From positions 124,001 through 188,000 of the forward strand of contig CAKUTH010000004.1 in NCBI GenBank assembly GCA_934691935.1: a stretch of DNA of 64,000 bases, read 5' to 3'. The position numbers and the translations under genes are program-made. Origin of the DNA: an uncultured Candidatus Melainabacteria bacterium. Its GTDB lineage: Bacteria; Cyanobacteriota; Vampirovibrionia; Gastranaerophilales; Gastranaerophilaceae. Below the pieces are notes generated by a model. That model saw only the letters and a list, made by a program, of their open reading frames with translations, did no database searches and was not told the DNA's origin. Positions 8,900 to 17,534 of this stretch are shown here, one piece after another; position 1 is the first letter of the stretch; the number at the start of each line of letters is the position of its first letter.

Positions 8900-9921
8900 G
8901 AAATAACTTTAATCCAACCTTCTGGAGCTTCAATTCTACCGAGTTGAATGCCTGTTAGAGTATCATAAAGTTTCTTTGTAATTTCACCCATTTTATCCAT
9001 GCCGAATACAATTTCTTCATCGCCATTGACAACTCTGCCAACAGGTGAAAGTACAGCTGCAGTTCCGCAAAGAGCGCATTCTTTAAAATCCTTAACCTCT
9101 GTGAATGGAATTTCTCTTTCCTCAGCTTTCAATCCCAAATAATGTTCTGCAACGTACATCAAAGAACGACGTGTGATAGAAGGCAAAATAGATGGTGATT
9201 TTGGAGTAACAACTTTGTTATCTTTTGTAACGAATATAATATTTGCTCCACCTGTTTCTTCAACCTTAGTTCTTGTTTGCGAATCAAGATACATATTTTC
9301 ATTGAAACCTTTGTTATGAGCATCAACAATCGGATATAAACTCATTGCGTAGTTCAAGCCTGCTTTGACATGTCCTGTTCCTCTAGGTGCAGCTCTGTCA
9401 AAATCTGGAACTCTTAAAGATATAGGTTTTACACCACCTTTAAAATATGGGCCAACTGGTGTTGCAAAAATTCTAAACTGAAATTCTTCAGCAGGTTTTA
9501 CGCCGATAACAGCGTTTGTTCCAAACATATATGGTCTTAAATATAGTGATGCTCCAGAACCGTAAGGTGGAACAAAGTCAAGATTGGCTTTTACGACTTG
9601 TTCTACAGCATCAATAAATTTTTCAATCGGGAATTTTGGCATTTCTAATCTTTCGCAAGTATCAGCCATTCTTTGAGCATTTAGGTCAGGGCGGAAGCAA
9701 ACGACTTTGCCGTCAACCGTTCTATACGCTTTCATCCCTTCAAAACAAGTTTGAGCGTATTGCAAAACGCCTGCGCTTTCGTGAAGTGTAACTGTAGCGT
9801 CAGTTGTTAGTTCTCCATTATCCCACTTTCCGTCTTTAAAATTTGATACGTATCTGTAATCTGTTTTTACGTATCCAAAACCTAAACTACTCCAATCAAT
9901 ATTTTTTTCAGTGCCAATCAT
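8896..9921 (-). CDS. ilvE: Branched-chain amino acid aminotransferase
   Basis: PLP-dependent fold-IV transaminase that interconverts valine, leucine and isoleucine with their 2-oxo acids, the last step of their synthesis; 341 aa, the usual size of the type-II (eukaryote-like) branch. The segment GTGHVKAGLNYAMSL contains the lysine that binds PLP, and EETGGANIIFV and the downstream SITRRSLM segment are family-typical. I start at ATG 9921 (MIGTEKNIDWSSLGFGY) because GGAGGG sits 7 bases upstream; in-frame extension to 10026 would add a hydrophobic stretch not found in the family. The stop overlaps the stop of the convergent 7730 gene by 4 bp. Confidence 0.9.
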   Translation of the reverse strand: MIGTEKNIDWSSLGFGYVKTDYRYVSNFKDGKWDNGELTTDATVTLHESAGVLQYAQTCFEGMKAYRTVDGKVVCFRPDLNAQRMADTCERLEMPKFPIEKFIDAVEQVVKANLDFVPPYGSGASLYLRPYMFGTNAVIGVKPAEEFQFRIFATPVGPYFKGGVKPISLRVPDFDRAAPRGTGHVKAGLNYAMSLYPIVDAHNKGFNENMYLDSQTRTKVEETGGANIIFVTKDNKVVTPKSPSILPSITRRSLMYVAEHYLGLKAEEREIPFTEVKDFKECALCGTAAVLSPVGRVVNGDEEIVFGMDKMGEITKKLYDTLTGIQLGRIEAPEGWIKVIS

Positions 9922-10020
9922 AAAAAGTCCCTCCGAAAACATGTATACCACGATTAAAAAGATAAGACAAGCAAGTGTGCCAAACCTGTATAATTTACGT
10001 AATAAAACTAAATAATAAAT

Positions 10021-10051
10021 TTGCAAAGATACATGTTTATAGTATTATAAT
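10021..10051 (+). promoter_or_regulatory. Putative rpsB promoter
   Basis: TTGCAA (10021-10026) and a perfect TATAAT (10046-10051) are separated by 19 bp, slightly long. Transcription would start near 10058 and give an rpsB leader of about 110 nt. Confidence 0.45.
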
Positions 10052-10059
10052 TGTTGGTT

Positions 10060-10165
10060 ACTCTAGCCTGATAGGTTTTACCCTAGTCTGAGTCGTGGAA
10101 ACAAAACCACTGTGGCAGATGAGGCAGTTTAGCCCGTAGTACAACACATTAAAGTAAAAGGAGAA
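10060..10165 (+). promoter_or_regulatory. Possible structured 5' leader of rpsB
   Basis: The 110-nt leader contains short local pairings: TAGG/CCTA around 10072-10085, GTGG/CCAC around 10095-10110, and CTG/CAG around 10111-10128. It is followed by a clear AAGGAG Shine-Dalgarno before ATG 10171. Ribosomal protein S2 autoregulates its own mRNA leader in several bacterial groups, so a regulatory leader would be expected here. I cannot match it to a described class by eye. Confidence 0.3.
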
Positions 10166-10170
10166 AACCG

Positions 10171-10941
10171 ATGCCAGTAGCATCTATGATTGAACTTTTG
10201 GAAGCAGGTGTACATTTCGGACACCAAACACAAAGATGGAACCCTAAAATGAAACCGTATATTTACGGCGCAAGAAATGGTATTTATGTATTAGATTTGC
10301 GTAAAACTACAGATTTGCTTGATGAAGCATACGCTGTTGTTAGAGAGTTCGCAGCTAAAAATAAAAATGTTTTGTTTGTAGGTACAAAAAAACAAGCCGC
10401 TGAAGTTGTAGCTGAAGAAGCAACAAGAGTTGGTGCATACTACATTAACAGAAGATGGTTAGGTGGTATGTTGACTAACTTTGAAACTATTAGAGGTCGT
10501 GTTAACAAACTTAGAGAATTAGAAGATTTCATCAATTCAGGTCATGCTGAAAAATTACCTAAAAAAGAAATTGCTAAATTGAACAGAGAATTGGGTAAAT
10601 TGAGCAAAACTTTAGGCGGTATCAAAGAAATGAAAGGATTGCCTGACGTAATCTTTATCGTAGATCAGAAAAAAGAAGATATTGCGATTAAAGAAGCTAA
10701 TAAATTGAACATTCCTGTAATTTGTTTGGCTGATACAAATGCTGATCCAGATGGCATTAACTATGTTATCCCTGGTAATGATGATGCAATTCGTTCTATC
10801 AAATTAATTACATCAAAATTGGCTGACGCTGTTTTGGAAGGTAAACAACTTAGAGAAGCTAATGCTAACGCTAAGAAAGTTGAAGAAATTAAACCTGAAG
10901 ATGCAGGCGTTGAAGTTAAAGCAGAAACAGTTGCTGAATAA
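10171..10941 (+). CDS. rpsB: 30S ribosomal protein S2
   Basis: S2 of the small ribosomal subunit, 256 aa. The N-terminus MPVASMIELLEAGVHFGHQT and the segment NRRWLGGMLTNFETI are classic S2 signatures, as is VICLADTNADPDGINYVIPG near residue 190. The C-terminus carries an acidic extension (VEEIKPEDAGVEVKAE). AAGGAG lies upstream of the ATG. The gene is followed by tsf, the near-universal bacterial arrangement, with an unusual hairpin-forming spacer between them. Confidence 0.97.
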   Translation: MPVASMIELLEAGVHFGHQTQRWNPKMKPYIYGARNGIYVLDLRKTTDLLDEAYAVVREFAAKNKNVLFVGTKKQAAEVVAEEATRVGAYYINRRWLGGMLTNFETIRGRVNKLRELEDFINSGHAEKLPKKEIAKLNRELGKLSKTLGGIKEMKGLPDVIFIVDQKKEDIAIKEANKLNIPVICLADTNADPDGINYVIPGNDDAIRSIKLITSKLADAVLEGKQLREANANAKKVEEIKPEDAGVEVKAETVAE

Positions 10942-10942
10942 G

Positions 10943-11007
10943 AAGGCACTAAGGCACTATGGCACTATCTTAGTGCCTTAGTATCTTAGTAACTTAGTGC
11001 CTTTTGT
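10943..11007 (+). terminator. Alternative-pairing hairpin (attenuator-like) between rpsB and tsf
   Basis: AAGGCACTAAG (10943-10953) is exactly complementary to CTTAGTGCCTT at 10969-10979 and again at 10993-11003. The second hairpin ends in TTTTG like a weak terminator. The spacer could reduce tsf expression relative to rpsB. Its CACTAAGG words also occur in the dispersed repeat family elsewhere in the window. Confidence 0.5.
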
Positions 11008-11031
11008 AAAAATATAGAAGGAGAAATTTTA

Positions 11032-11895
11032 ATGAATATTACAGCTCAAATGGTAAAAGAACTCCGTGACAAAACAGGTGCTGGCATGATGGATGCTAAA
11101 AAAGCTCTTGTTGAAACTGACGGTGATATGGAAAAAGCAATGGACGTACTTCGTCAAAAAGGTATGGCTTCTGCTGATAAAAAAATGGGTAGAATTGCAG
11201 CTGAAGGTTTGGTTGCATCAGCTGTTCTTGATAACGCAGGTGCTATGGTTGAAGTTAACTGTGAAACAGACTTCGTAGCTAAAAACGAAGAATTTAAAGA
11301 ATTGACAGCTAACTTGGCTAAATTTGTAGCTTCTTCAAATCCTGCAGATGTTGACGCTTTGTTAAGCTCAACTTGCCCAGAATGTGGAAAAGTTATTTCT
11401 GAAATTATTAAAGAAAAAATCGCTTCAATCGGTGAAAAAATCACTTTCAGAAGATTTGTTCGTTACGAAGGCAATACAGCATCTTACATCCACAACGGTA
11501 AAATCGGTGTATTGGTTGAAACTGACAAAAAAGATGATGAATTGATGAACGATATTTGTTTGCACATTGCATCTTCTGCTCCTGAATTTATTTCAAGAGA
11601 AGAAATCCCTCAATCTGTAATCGATCACGAAACAGAAGTTGAAATGGGTAAAGAAGATTTGTTGAAAAAACCAGAACAAATCAGAGCAAAAATCGTTGAA
11701 GGCCGTGTAAACAAAATTATGGCTGGTAAAGTTCTTTTGGAACAACCGTTCATCAAAAATCCTGACGTAACTGTAGGTCAATTGATTGAAGGTAAATTGA
11801 CAGTAAAAGCGTTCACAAGATATATGCTTGGTGAAGGTCTTGAAAAACGTCAAGAAAACTTCGCAGACGAAGTTATGAGCCAAGTAAAAGGCTAG
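11032..11895 (+). CDS. tsf: Elongation factor Ts
   Basis: Guanine-nucleotide exchange factor for EF-Tu, 287 aa. The N-terminal domain carries the invariant VKELRDKTGAGMMDAKKAL (residues 9-27), which contacts EF-Tu. The core contains VEVNCETDFVAKNEEFKEL (about 73-91). An internal TCPECGKVI segment gives one CxxC pair in the core. Strong GAAGGAG Shine-Dalgarno. Transcription ends at a strong terminator 60 bp downstream. Confidence 0.97.
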   Translation: MNITAQMVKELRDKTGAGMMDAKKALVETDGDMEKAMDVLRQKGMASADKKMGRIAAEGLVASAVLDNAGAMVEVNCETDFVAKNEEFKELTANLAKFVASSNPADVDALLSSTCPECGKVISEIIKEKIASIGEKITFRRFVRYEGNTASYIHNGKIGVLVETDKKDDELMNDICLHIASSAPEFISREEIPQSVIDHETEVEMGKEDLLKKPEQIRAKIVEGRVNKIMAGKVLLEQPFIKNPDVTVGQLIEGKLTVKAFTRYMLGEGLEKRQENFADEVMSQVKG

Positions 11896-11952
11896 GAGCA
11901 TAGTCGCTCCATCCGCAATATTGGGTTTTGGAGTGACTTTTTAAAGCTAAGT

Positions 11953-11986
11953 AAAAAGACCGATTTTACAATCGGTCTTTTTTATT
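11953..11986 (+). terminator. Terminator of the rpsB-tsf operon
   Basis: Perfect stem AAAAAGACCGAT/ATCGGTCTTTTT with a six-base loop, followed by further T. Confidence 0.92.
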
Positions 11987-12020
11987 TGTATAAATTACGA
12001 AGTGGCACTTTTGTCTATAC

Positions 12021-12049
12021 TTGAAAAATTCCAACAAATATGTCATAAT
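12021..12049 (+). promoter_or_regulatory. Promoter of pilin cassette 1
   Basis: TTGAAA (12021-12026), 17 bp, CATAAT (12044-12049). The flanking sequence (CAACAAATATGT between the boxes) recurs almost unchanged at 30350 and 56054 in front of two other pilin-like genes. Confidence 0.65.
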
Positions 12050-12082
12050 AAGTATGTGGCTAGTAAACATGGAGTTTATACA

Positions 12083-12163
12083 ATGGAAGATTTAAAAGAT
12101 TTGTCTGCATCTGAAAACCCTTGCGTTACAAGGGATAGAGCCCAACGGGGGGGGGGGCTTTAA
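12083..12163 (+). CDS. Leader frame of pilin cassette 1, out of phase (stops after the poly-G tract)
   Basis: Starts at ATG 12083 with GGAG 8 bases upstream and encodes MEDLKDLSASENPCVTRDRA, then glycines and a stop, 26 codons in all. It is homologous to the first codons of the intact gene at 56116. With 11 G at 12147-12157 it meets TAA at 12161. With 12 G the same frame would continue without a stop into the prepilin domain beginning near 12300. I read this as the 5' part of a phase-variable gene in the OFF state. Confidence 0.6.
   Translation: MEDLKDLSASENPCVTRDRAQRGGGL
12147..12157 (+). repeat. Poly-G tract, 11 G (phase-variation candidate)
   Basis: An uninterrupted run of 11 guanines in a genome whose coding DNA is otherwise AT-rich. 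It sits in the coding leader of a pilin-like gene at the same place as the 11- and 12-G runs at 30466 and 56180. Confidence 0.85.
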
Positions 12164-12231
12164 GGTCTAAAGTAAGTAAGTTAGGAAGTAAGGAAGTTAG
12201 TAAGAAGTTATGTAACTTTACCATCGCCCCC

Positions 12232-13059
12232 TTGGGGAGAGGGATTAAGGGTGAGGGGCTAAAGGTAGAGGGAAAATGCGCCAGAAAAAGTCGCAAGGTA
12301 GCCTTTACATTAGCAGAGGTTCTCATCACCCTTGGAATTATCGGTGTTGTTGCGGCGATGACATTGCCGACGTTAATTCATAAATTTCAAAACAAGGTTT
12401 TGGAAGTTCAATTTAAAAAATCTTTATCAATTATATCTCAAGCGATTTTAAAAACAAAAACAGATATGGGTGTAGAAAATCTTGCTCAATATTGTAAGGT
12501 TTATGATGGTGTTTATGTAAATGCTAATGAATGTTATGATTATCTATACAAAAATACATTGGTTATGATGCATAACAAAAAAACTTGGGATAATAGTAAA
12601 GCAAATATAAATAGAGAACGGGATGGAGAAATAATCAGGACATATAATTCTAAAGAAAGCATAACAAATACAAACGATTTGGCTGGTATTAGTTATACAA
12701 TTTGGCATACAAACCTTATGCCTGACGGTACTTTCTTAAACTATTGGATTATTGAACATGCACTTTATATAGGTATAGATATTAACGGGAAAAAAGGACC
12801 GAACAAACTCGGACATGATATATTTGTTTTTATTCTGTCTGAAAACGATCAATTAACTTTTTGGAGTAAACCAAAAGATCTTACTGATGATGAAATATTG
12901 GATTCAAGTGATAAACTTTGGCAACAAAATAGAGCAGGAGGGCCATGTAGCTTAGTGTCCAAGCAAAAAGGTAATGGAATTGGTTGTGCGTGGTATGCAT
13001 TGAAAGATGAATGTCCTTATGATAAGACAAAAAGATATTTTGAGTGCTTGCCAAGGTAA
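12232..13059 (+). CDS. Prepilin-type N-terminal cleavage/methylation protein (cassette 1)
   Basis: Type IV pilin/pseudopilin-like protein. The hydrophobic N-terminal helix begins VAFTLAEVLITLGIIGVVAA, with the prepilin peptidase site expected between A and F and the conserved Glu five residues on. The mature part (about 250 aa) has a globular domain with Cys pairs and ends KGNGIGCAWYALKDECPYD then YFECLPR, matching the end of the paralogue at 56116. The in-frame start given is TTG 12232, which has no good Shine-Dalgarno. The true start is probably ATG 12083, one G out of frame, so the gene is likely OFF in this DNA. The leader contains an in-frame palindromic repeat (LGRGIKGEGLKVEGK). Confidence 0.7.
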   Translation: MGRGIKGEGLKVEGKCARKSRKVAFTLAEVLITLGIIGVVAAMTLPTLIHKFQNKVLEVQFKKSLSIISQAILKTKTDMGVENLAQYCKVYDGVYVNANECYDYLYKNTLVMMHNKKTWDNSKANINRERDGEIIRTYNSKESITNTNDLAGISYTIWHTNLMPDGTFLNYWIIEHALYIGIDINGKKGPNKLGHDIFVFILSENDQLTFWSKPKDLTDDEILDSSDKLWQQNRAGGPCSLVSKQKGNGIGCAWYALKDECPYDKTKRYFECLPR

Positions 13060-13150
13060 TTTTGTTAGCAAACTTTTTCATGCTTAGGTTTTAATTCTCA
13101 AGGGGGTTGAAATCCTGCCAAAATCTGTTATCATATAGAAAAAAGGGTAT

Positions 13151-13300
13151 ATGCGCATGAATGATTTGAAAATTAAAGAAGTTACGCGTTTTGTGGAAGA
13201 TAATGTCGAAAAAACTAAATTGGTTATATCGCAAAACGGTAAAGACACCGAAATTATTCTTACTGGCAACGGTAAATTAAAAGTCGCAATTGAAGTGTAA
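13151..13300 (+). CDS. Small conserved-looking hypothetical protein (49 aa)
   Basis: ATG 13151 opens a 49-residue frame MRMNDLKIKEVTRFVEDN to KLKVAIEV with mixed charge, two predicted beta strands and no membrane segment. A second in-frame ATG at 13157 would give a form two residues shorter. Only a weak purine stretch (AAAAAAGGG) precedes it. The stop codon lies inside the loop of a terminator hairpin, which supports a short real transcription unit. Function unknown. Confidence 0.5.
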   Translation: MRMNDLKIKEVTRFVEDNVEKTKLVISQNGKDTEIILTGNGKLKVAIEV

Positions 13301-13313
13301 TTGCGACTTTTTT
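13281..13313 (+). terminator. Terminator overlapping the end of the 49-aa gene
   Basis: AAGTCGCAATT (13281-13291) pairs with AATTGCGACTT (13299-13309), followed by T. The stop codon TAA (13298-13300) is in the hairpin. Confidence 0.85.
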
Positions 13314-13349
13314 TAATGCTTATTTTTTTATTGCTCATAGCTGTTTAAG

Positions 13350-13967
13350 CTATTTTTTTAAATCGTTAATATTGCTGTTTCTCTTTTCTGGTTGAATCAT
13401 TAATTTTTTTGGAATATTAAAATTGCTACCGTTATCAAAAGAGTTCAGTTTGATTCCTGGGAAATTTTTCATTGTTTGAGGAATAGTATCATCGTAAATT
13501 ACCATATCTGATTTGTTTACGATGGCTGAAATTCCGTTTGAAGAATCTGCGTTTTGAAATCTTGCGCCAATTGAGTTGTCAACTTGTTCTTCTTCAATAA
13601 TAAAATCGAACAAAACTTTTGCATCTTTAGGAATACTTCCTTGAGCTTTTCCTTCAAGAACTTCAATAAACTTCGCAGGATAGTTGCCTGTAATATCAAA
13701 GACTTCATTATGAACATTTTGATATTTTACTGGGACAAATATAAATTCACCGTTTGAGCCAGTTTGAATTTGCCCTAGCACATAAAAACCTTCGTGTAAC
13801 ATTGTTTCTTTGTTAAGTCTAACGTTAGATAAGATTTTAACCAACAATGTTTGAGGCGGATTTGACAAAGAGAAATCCTGTAACATTTGAACAGGTGTTG
13901 TTTTTGCGAATGCTGGTGCAGTCGTAAAACCTATCAATAGTGCAATTATAGCAAATATCTTTTTCAT
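13350..13967 (-). CDS. Exported hypothetical protein, paralogue A
   Basis: Protein of 205 aa with signal peptide MKKIFAIIALLIGFTTAPAFA, then TPVQMLQDFSLSNPPQTLLV. It is clearly related to the next gene (shared order: short A-K-T, a DFS-x-NPPQ segment, VLxxVRLN-x-T with an xLxxG strand, and F-VP). I chose ATG 13967 because GGAG lies 9 bases upstream; an ATG five codons earlier would overlap that site. It may be a periplasmic or outer-membrane-associated protein; function unknown. The two copies are 37 bp apart in the same orientation, suggesting tandem duplication. Confidence 0.65.
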   Translation of the reverse strand: MKKIFAIIALLIGFTTAPAFAKTTPVQMLQDFSLSNPPQTLLVKILSNVRLNKETMLHEGFYVLGQIQTGSNGEFIFVPVKYQNVHNEVFDITGNYPAKFIEVLEGKAQGSIPKDAKVLFDFIIEEEQVDNSIGARFQNADSSNGISAIVNKSDMVIYDDTIPQTMKNFPGIKLNSFDNGSNFNIPKKLMIQPEKRNSNINDLKK

Positions 13968-14019
13968 AATAAAAGTCTCCATTGTTACATTAGGATGATA
14001 ACATAATTTTTAAATTCCG

Positions 14020-14637
14020 TCAATCATTGTTTTCAGGTAGTTTTTCATATTCATAATTAGGCAAATTATCTTTCTCACATTTGATTTTGAAGTTCAAAAG
14101 AAAAACTTGATTTTTGGAAATTTCAATTTCATTACCTTTTTCTACGTAAGAAACTGGTGAATTCTCGTATACGGAAGTCACGCTTGATTTGAATCTATTA
14201 TCTTGCTCGTTTTTAACAGCTCCTTCTACAGCGTTGTACCCAAGTGACAAACCTTTTACAAAGTAGCTTCCAACACTCAGTGCTGTGCTTTTTGCAATTT
14301 GTCCTTTATCCAGTTTTGTTGTGTATTTAGCTGGATGATAGTCAACGATTTCAATTGTTTCGCCATTTTCTCTCTTAACCGTTTCTGGCACAAATGTAAA
14401 TCCCGCATCGCGTTTTAAACGTTTTGGGTCTGTAACATCAATAATTTTTCCGTAAAGTGTGTCTTTTTCCTTTAGAGTAATTGTTTCATTGAGTTGGAGC
14501 TCGTCCAAAACCAGAACTGAATAGTTCTGTGGCGGATTTTGTGTTGAAAAATCTTCAAGTGCTTGCACATGAATTGTTTTTGCAAATGCAGATTGAGAAA
14601 TTAAACATAGTAATAAAGTCAATAAAAATTTTTTCAT
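14020..14637 (-). CDS. Exported hypothetical protein, paralogue B
   Basis: Protein of 205 aa with signal peptide MKKFLLTLLLCLISQSAFA and mature start KTIHVQALEDFSTQNPPQNY, paralogous to the gene at 13350. The DFS-x-QNPPQ segment and the following VLDELQLNETITLKEKDTLY pattern are shared. A more hydrophobic segment in the middle (LSVGSYFVKGLSLGYNAVEG) is absent from paralogue A. It lies 14 bp downstream of uvrA and could be co-transcribed with it. Function unknown. Confidence 0.65.
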   Translation of the reverse strand: MKKFLLTLLLCLISQSAFAKTIHVQALEDFSTQNPPQNYSVLVLDELQLNETITLKEKDTLYGKIIDVTDPKRLKRDAGFTFVPETVKRENGETIEIVDYHPAKYTTKLDKGQIAKSTALSVGSYFVKGLSLGYNAVEGAVKNEQDNRFKSSVTSVYENSPVSYVEKGNEIEISKNQVFLLNFKIKCEKDNLPNYEYEKLPENND

Positions 14638-14651
14638 AATTAAACTGTAAA

Positions 14652-17489
14652 TTATATTTTACCGTTTGTCAATATCGGTTTTAAATATTGACCTGTGAAA
14701 GATTTTTTGCATTTTGCAATTTCAGCAGGAGTGCCTTGCGCAATTATCTGTCCGCCACCAATACCACCTTCAGGTCCTAAGTCGATTATATGGTCTGCAA
14801 TCTTTATAAAATCAAGATTGTGCTCAATTACAAGAACAGTATTTCCTTGATCTGCAAGTTTTTGTAAGATTTTAATTAGTTTATCTAAATCATACCAGTG
14901 CAAGCCTACAGATGGTTCGTCAAGCAAATACAAAGTTTTGCCAGTTGAACGTTTGTTTAACTCAGATGCCAATTTTATTCTTTGAGCCTCTCCGCCAGAT
15001 AATGTTGTAGCGCTTTGACCTAATTTCATATAATCAAGCCCAACATCATTTAGCGTTTGGAGTCTTGATTTTATTGCAGGTATACTGTCGAAGAATTCGA
15101 GTGCCTCTTTGATACTCATATCAAGGACGTCGGCTATTGTTTTGCCTTTGTATTTAACCTCTAAAGTTTCACGGTTGTAACGTTTTCCTTTGCAGACGTC
15201 ACATTTTACGTAAACATCTGATAAAAAGTTCATTTCAATTTTTATTAATCCGTCGCCCTTGCAAGCCTCACAGCGTCCTCCTTTTACGTTAAAACTGAAA
15301 CGCCCAGGTTTGTATCCTCTGAGTTTTGCTTCATTTGTTTTTGCAAAAAGTTCTCTGATGTGGGTAAACAAATCAGTATATGTCGCTGGGTTTGAACGAG
15401 GAGTCCTGCCGATTGGTGATTGATCTATCGCAATTATTTTGTCTATATTTTCAAATCCAGTAATTTCCTCAACACCTTGAGGCTTTGGCTTGTTGCCTCT
15501 GAGTTTATGGATTGCATATTCATATATCAAATCTTGCATTAATGAAGATTTGCCAGAACCAGAAACGCCAGTCAAGCAGACTATTTTGCCAAGAGGAATG
15601 TCTACATCAATGTTTTTGAGGTTGTTTATGTATGCATTTTTTACGTGTAAAAATTTTCCATTTCCCTCACGGATTTTTGTGGGGATTGGAATATATTTTT
15701 CACCGCTCAAATATTTCCCCGTAATTGATGATTTTGCTGAAATTATATCGTCAACAGTACCGCATGCAATTACTTTGCCGCCATTTACGCCAGCTTTTGG
15801 ACCAATATCAACAATGTAATCAGCGTTTCTTATTGTATCCTCGTCGTGTTCGACGACAATTAACGTGTTCCCGATGTTACGTAATTTTATGAGTGTTTTT
15901 ATTAATCTATCGTTATCACGTTGGTGTAAGCCGATTGAAGGTTCATCCAAAACGTATAACACTCCAGATAAGCCGCTGCCGATTTGGGTTGCAAGCCTAA
16001 TTCTTTGTGCTTCTCCACCTGATAAAGTGCCAGCACGACGAGCCAAATCAAGATAGCTTAGCCCTACGTCTTTTAAAAATCTTAGGCGTGCACGGATTTC
16101 ATCTAAAATTTGTTTTGCAATGTGCATTTGAAATTCATTCAATTCCAAATACAAATCTGAAATAAATTCCAATTCTTCATCAATTGGCATTAATGTAAAT
16201 TCATAAATGTTTTTGTCCTTGATTTTTACGGCAAGTGGAAATGGCTTCAATCTTGCGCCATGGCAAGCAGGGCATGGAGTTGTTGTCATGTATTTTTCAA
16301 TTTCTTCGCGCCAATATTCACCGTTGGTGTCATTGTAACGTTTTTCTAAAAATGGGATTACGCCGTCAAAATTGCGATATTTTGTTTCATAACGATGAGT
16401 GCCAAAGCGCATTACTGTAAATTTAATAATATCGTCGCTTCCATAAAGAATGATATGTTGTTCTTCTTTGGTTAAATCTTCAAAAGGTTTGTCCATATCA
16501 ATCTTGAAATGATTACAAACAGATTTTAAAACATCGTTATAATATTGTGTAGAAGTTTTTGACCAAGGATAAATTGCTCCGTCGTTCAACGATTTTTTCT
16601 TATCTGGAATTATTAAATCAGGGTCAATGACGTAATCTGCACCCAAGCCTGAGCATCTTTCGCATGCTCCGTATGGTGCGTTAAAAGAAAATATTCTAGG
16701 TGCGAGTTCTTCAAAACTCAAATTACATTTTGGACAAGCTAATTTCTCACTAAATATTATTTCTTTGTCGCCGACAACGTCGATAACAGTCACACCGTCA
16801 GCTTTTTTTAGTGCGATTTGAACACTGTCTGCGATACGTGATTGAGCAGATTTCTTTACAACAATTCTGTCCACAACAACTGAAATGTCATGTTTTTTTG
16901 TTTTTGCTAGTGCAATATCATCTTCGTCAAGATTAAAAGTCTCTCCGTCCACTTTTATTCGAACAAAGCCTTCTTGTCGCAGTTCTTCAAATGTTGATGA
17001 ATATTCACCTTTTTTCCCGCGGACAATGGGTGCTAAAATCTGAATTTTAGTTCCTTCGTCGAGTTTGAGGATATTATTGACAATTTCATCAACAGTTTGT
17101 GGCTTAATTTTTTCACCGCAGTTAGGGCAATAAGGAGTTCCTACGCGAGCATATAAAAGCCTTAGGTAGTCATAGATTTCTGTAACAGTGCCGACGGTTG
17201 AACGCGGGTTGTTGCTGGTAGATTTTTGGTCGATTGAAATAGCAGGAGAAAGCCCATCTATGTAATCAACATTGGGTTTGTCCATTTGCCCCAAAAATTG
17301 ACGCGCGTAGGTAGATAGGCTTTCTATATATCGTCTTTGACCTTCTGCAAAAATTGTATCGAAAGCAAGTGAAGATTTGCCCGAACCCGATACCCCAGTA
17401 AAAACAATCAGTTCATTTTTGGGCAATTGTAGTGAAATATCTTTTAAATTGTGTTCTTTAGCACCTTTGATAGTAATCACGTCTAGCAT
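14652..17489 (-). CDS. uvrA: Excinuclease ABC subunit A
   Basis: Damage-recognition ATPase of nucleotide excision repair, working with UvrB and UvrC; 945 aa, full length. It has two ABC modules: Walker A GVSGSGKSS at residues 32-40 and again near 640, each preceded by TGVSGSG, and two LSGGEAQRI signatures. The zinc-finger cysteines are visible (CPNCGEKI near 125, CPKCNLSF near 250, CEACKGDG and CDVCKGKRYN near 735-760). C-terminal ILPxx-type tail. It has no uvrB nearby. The frame starts with MLDVITIKGAKEHNLK, the normal UvrA start. Confidence 0.97.
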   Translation of the reverse strand: MLDVITIKGAKEHNLKDISLQLPKNELIVFTGVSGSGKSSLAFDTIFAEGQRRYIESLSTYARQFLGQMDKPNVDYIDGLSPAISIDQKSTSNNPRSTVGTVTEIYDYLRLLYARVGTPYCPNCGEKIKPQTVDEIVNNILKLDEGTKIQILAPIVRGKKGEYSSTFEELRQEGFVRIKVDGETFNLDEDDIALAKTKKHDISVVVDRIVVKKSAQSRIADSVQIALKKADGVTVIDVVGDKEIIFSEKLACPKCNLSFEELAPRIFSFNAPYGACERCSGLGADYVIDPDLIIPDKKKSLNDGAIYPWSKTSTQYYNDVLKSVCNHFKIDMDKPFEDLTKEEQHIILYGSDDIIKFTVMRFGTHRYETKYRNFDGVIPFLEKRYNDTNGEYWREEIEKYMTTTPCPACHGARLKPFPLAVKIKDKNIYEFTLMPIDEELEFISDLYLELNEFQMHIAKQILDEIRARLRFLKDVGLSYLDLARRAGTLSGGEAQRIRLATQIGSGLSGVLYVLDEPSIGLHQRDNDRLIKTLIKLRNIGNTLIVVEHDEDTIRNADYIVDIGPKAGVNGGKVIACGTVDDIISAKSSITGKYLSGEKYIPIPTKIREGNGKFLHVKNAYINNLKNIDVDIPLGKIVCLTGVSGSGKSSLMQDLIYEYAIHKLRGNKPKPQGVEEITGFENIDKIIAIDQSPIGRTPRSNPATYTDLFTHIRELFAKTNEAKLRGYKPGRFSFNVKGGRCEACKGDGLIKIEMNFLSDVYVKCDVCKGKRYNRETLEVKYKGKTIADVLDMSIKEALEFFDSIPAIKSRLQTLNDVGLDYMKLGQSATTLSGGEAQRIKLASELNKRSTGKTLYLLDEPSVGLHWYDLDKLIKILQKLADQGNTVLVIEHNLDFIKIADHIIDLGPEGGIGGGQIIAQGTPAEIAKCKKSFTGQYLKPILTNGKI

Positions 17490-17534
17490 GACTACATTAT
17501 TACATATAAAAAATGTTTTTCAAATTAATAAAAC

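Noticed and set aside
13350..14637. The two exported paralogues as a toxin-antitoxin or immunity pair
   Set aside because: Both carry signal peptides and are similar to each other; nothing supports opposing functions.
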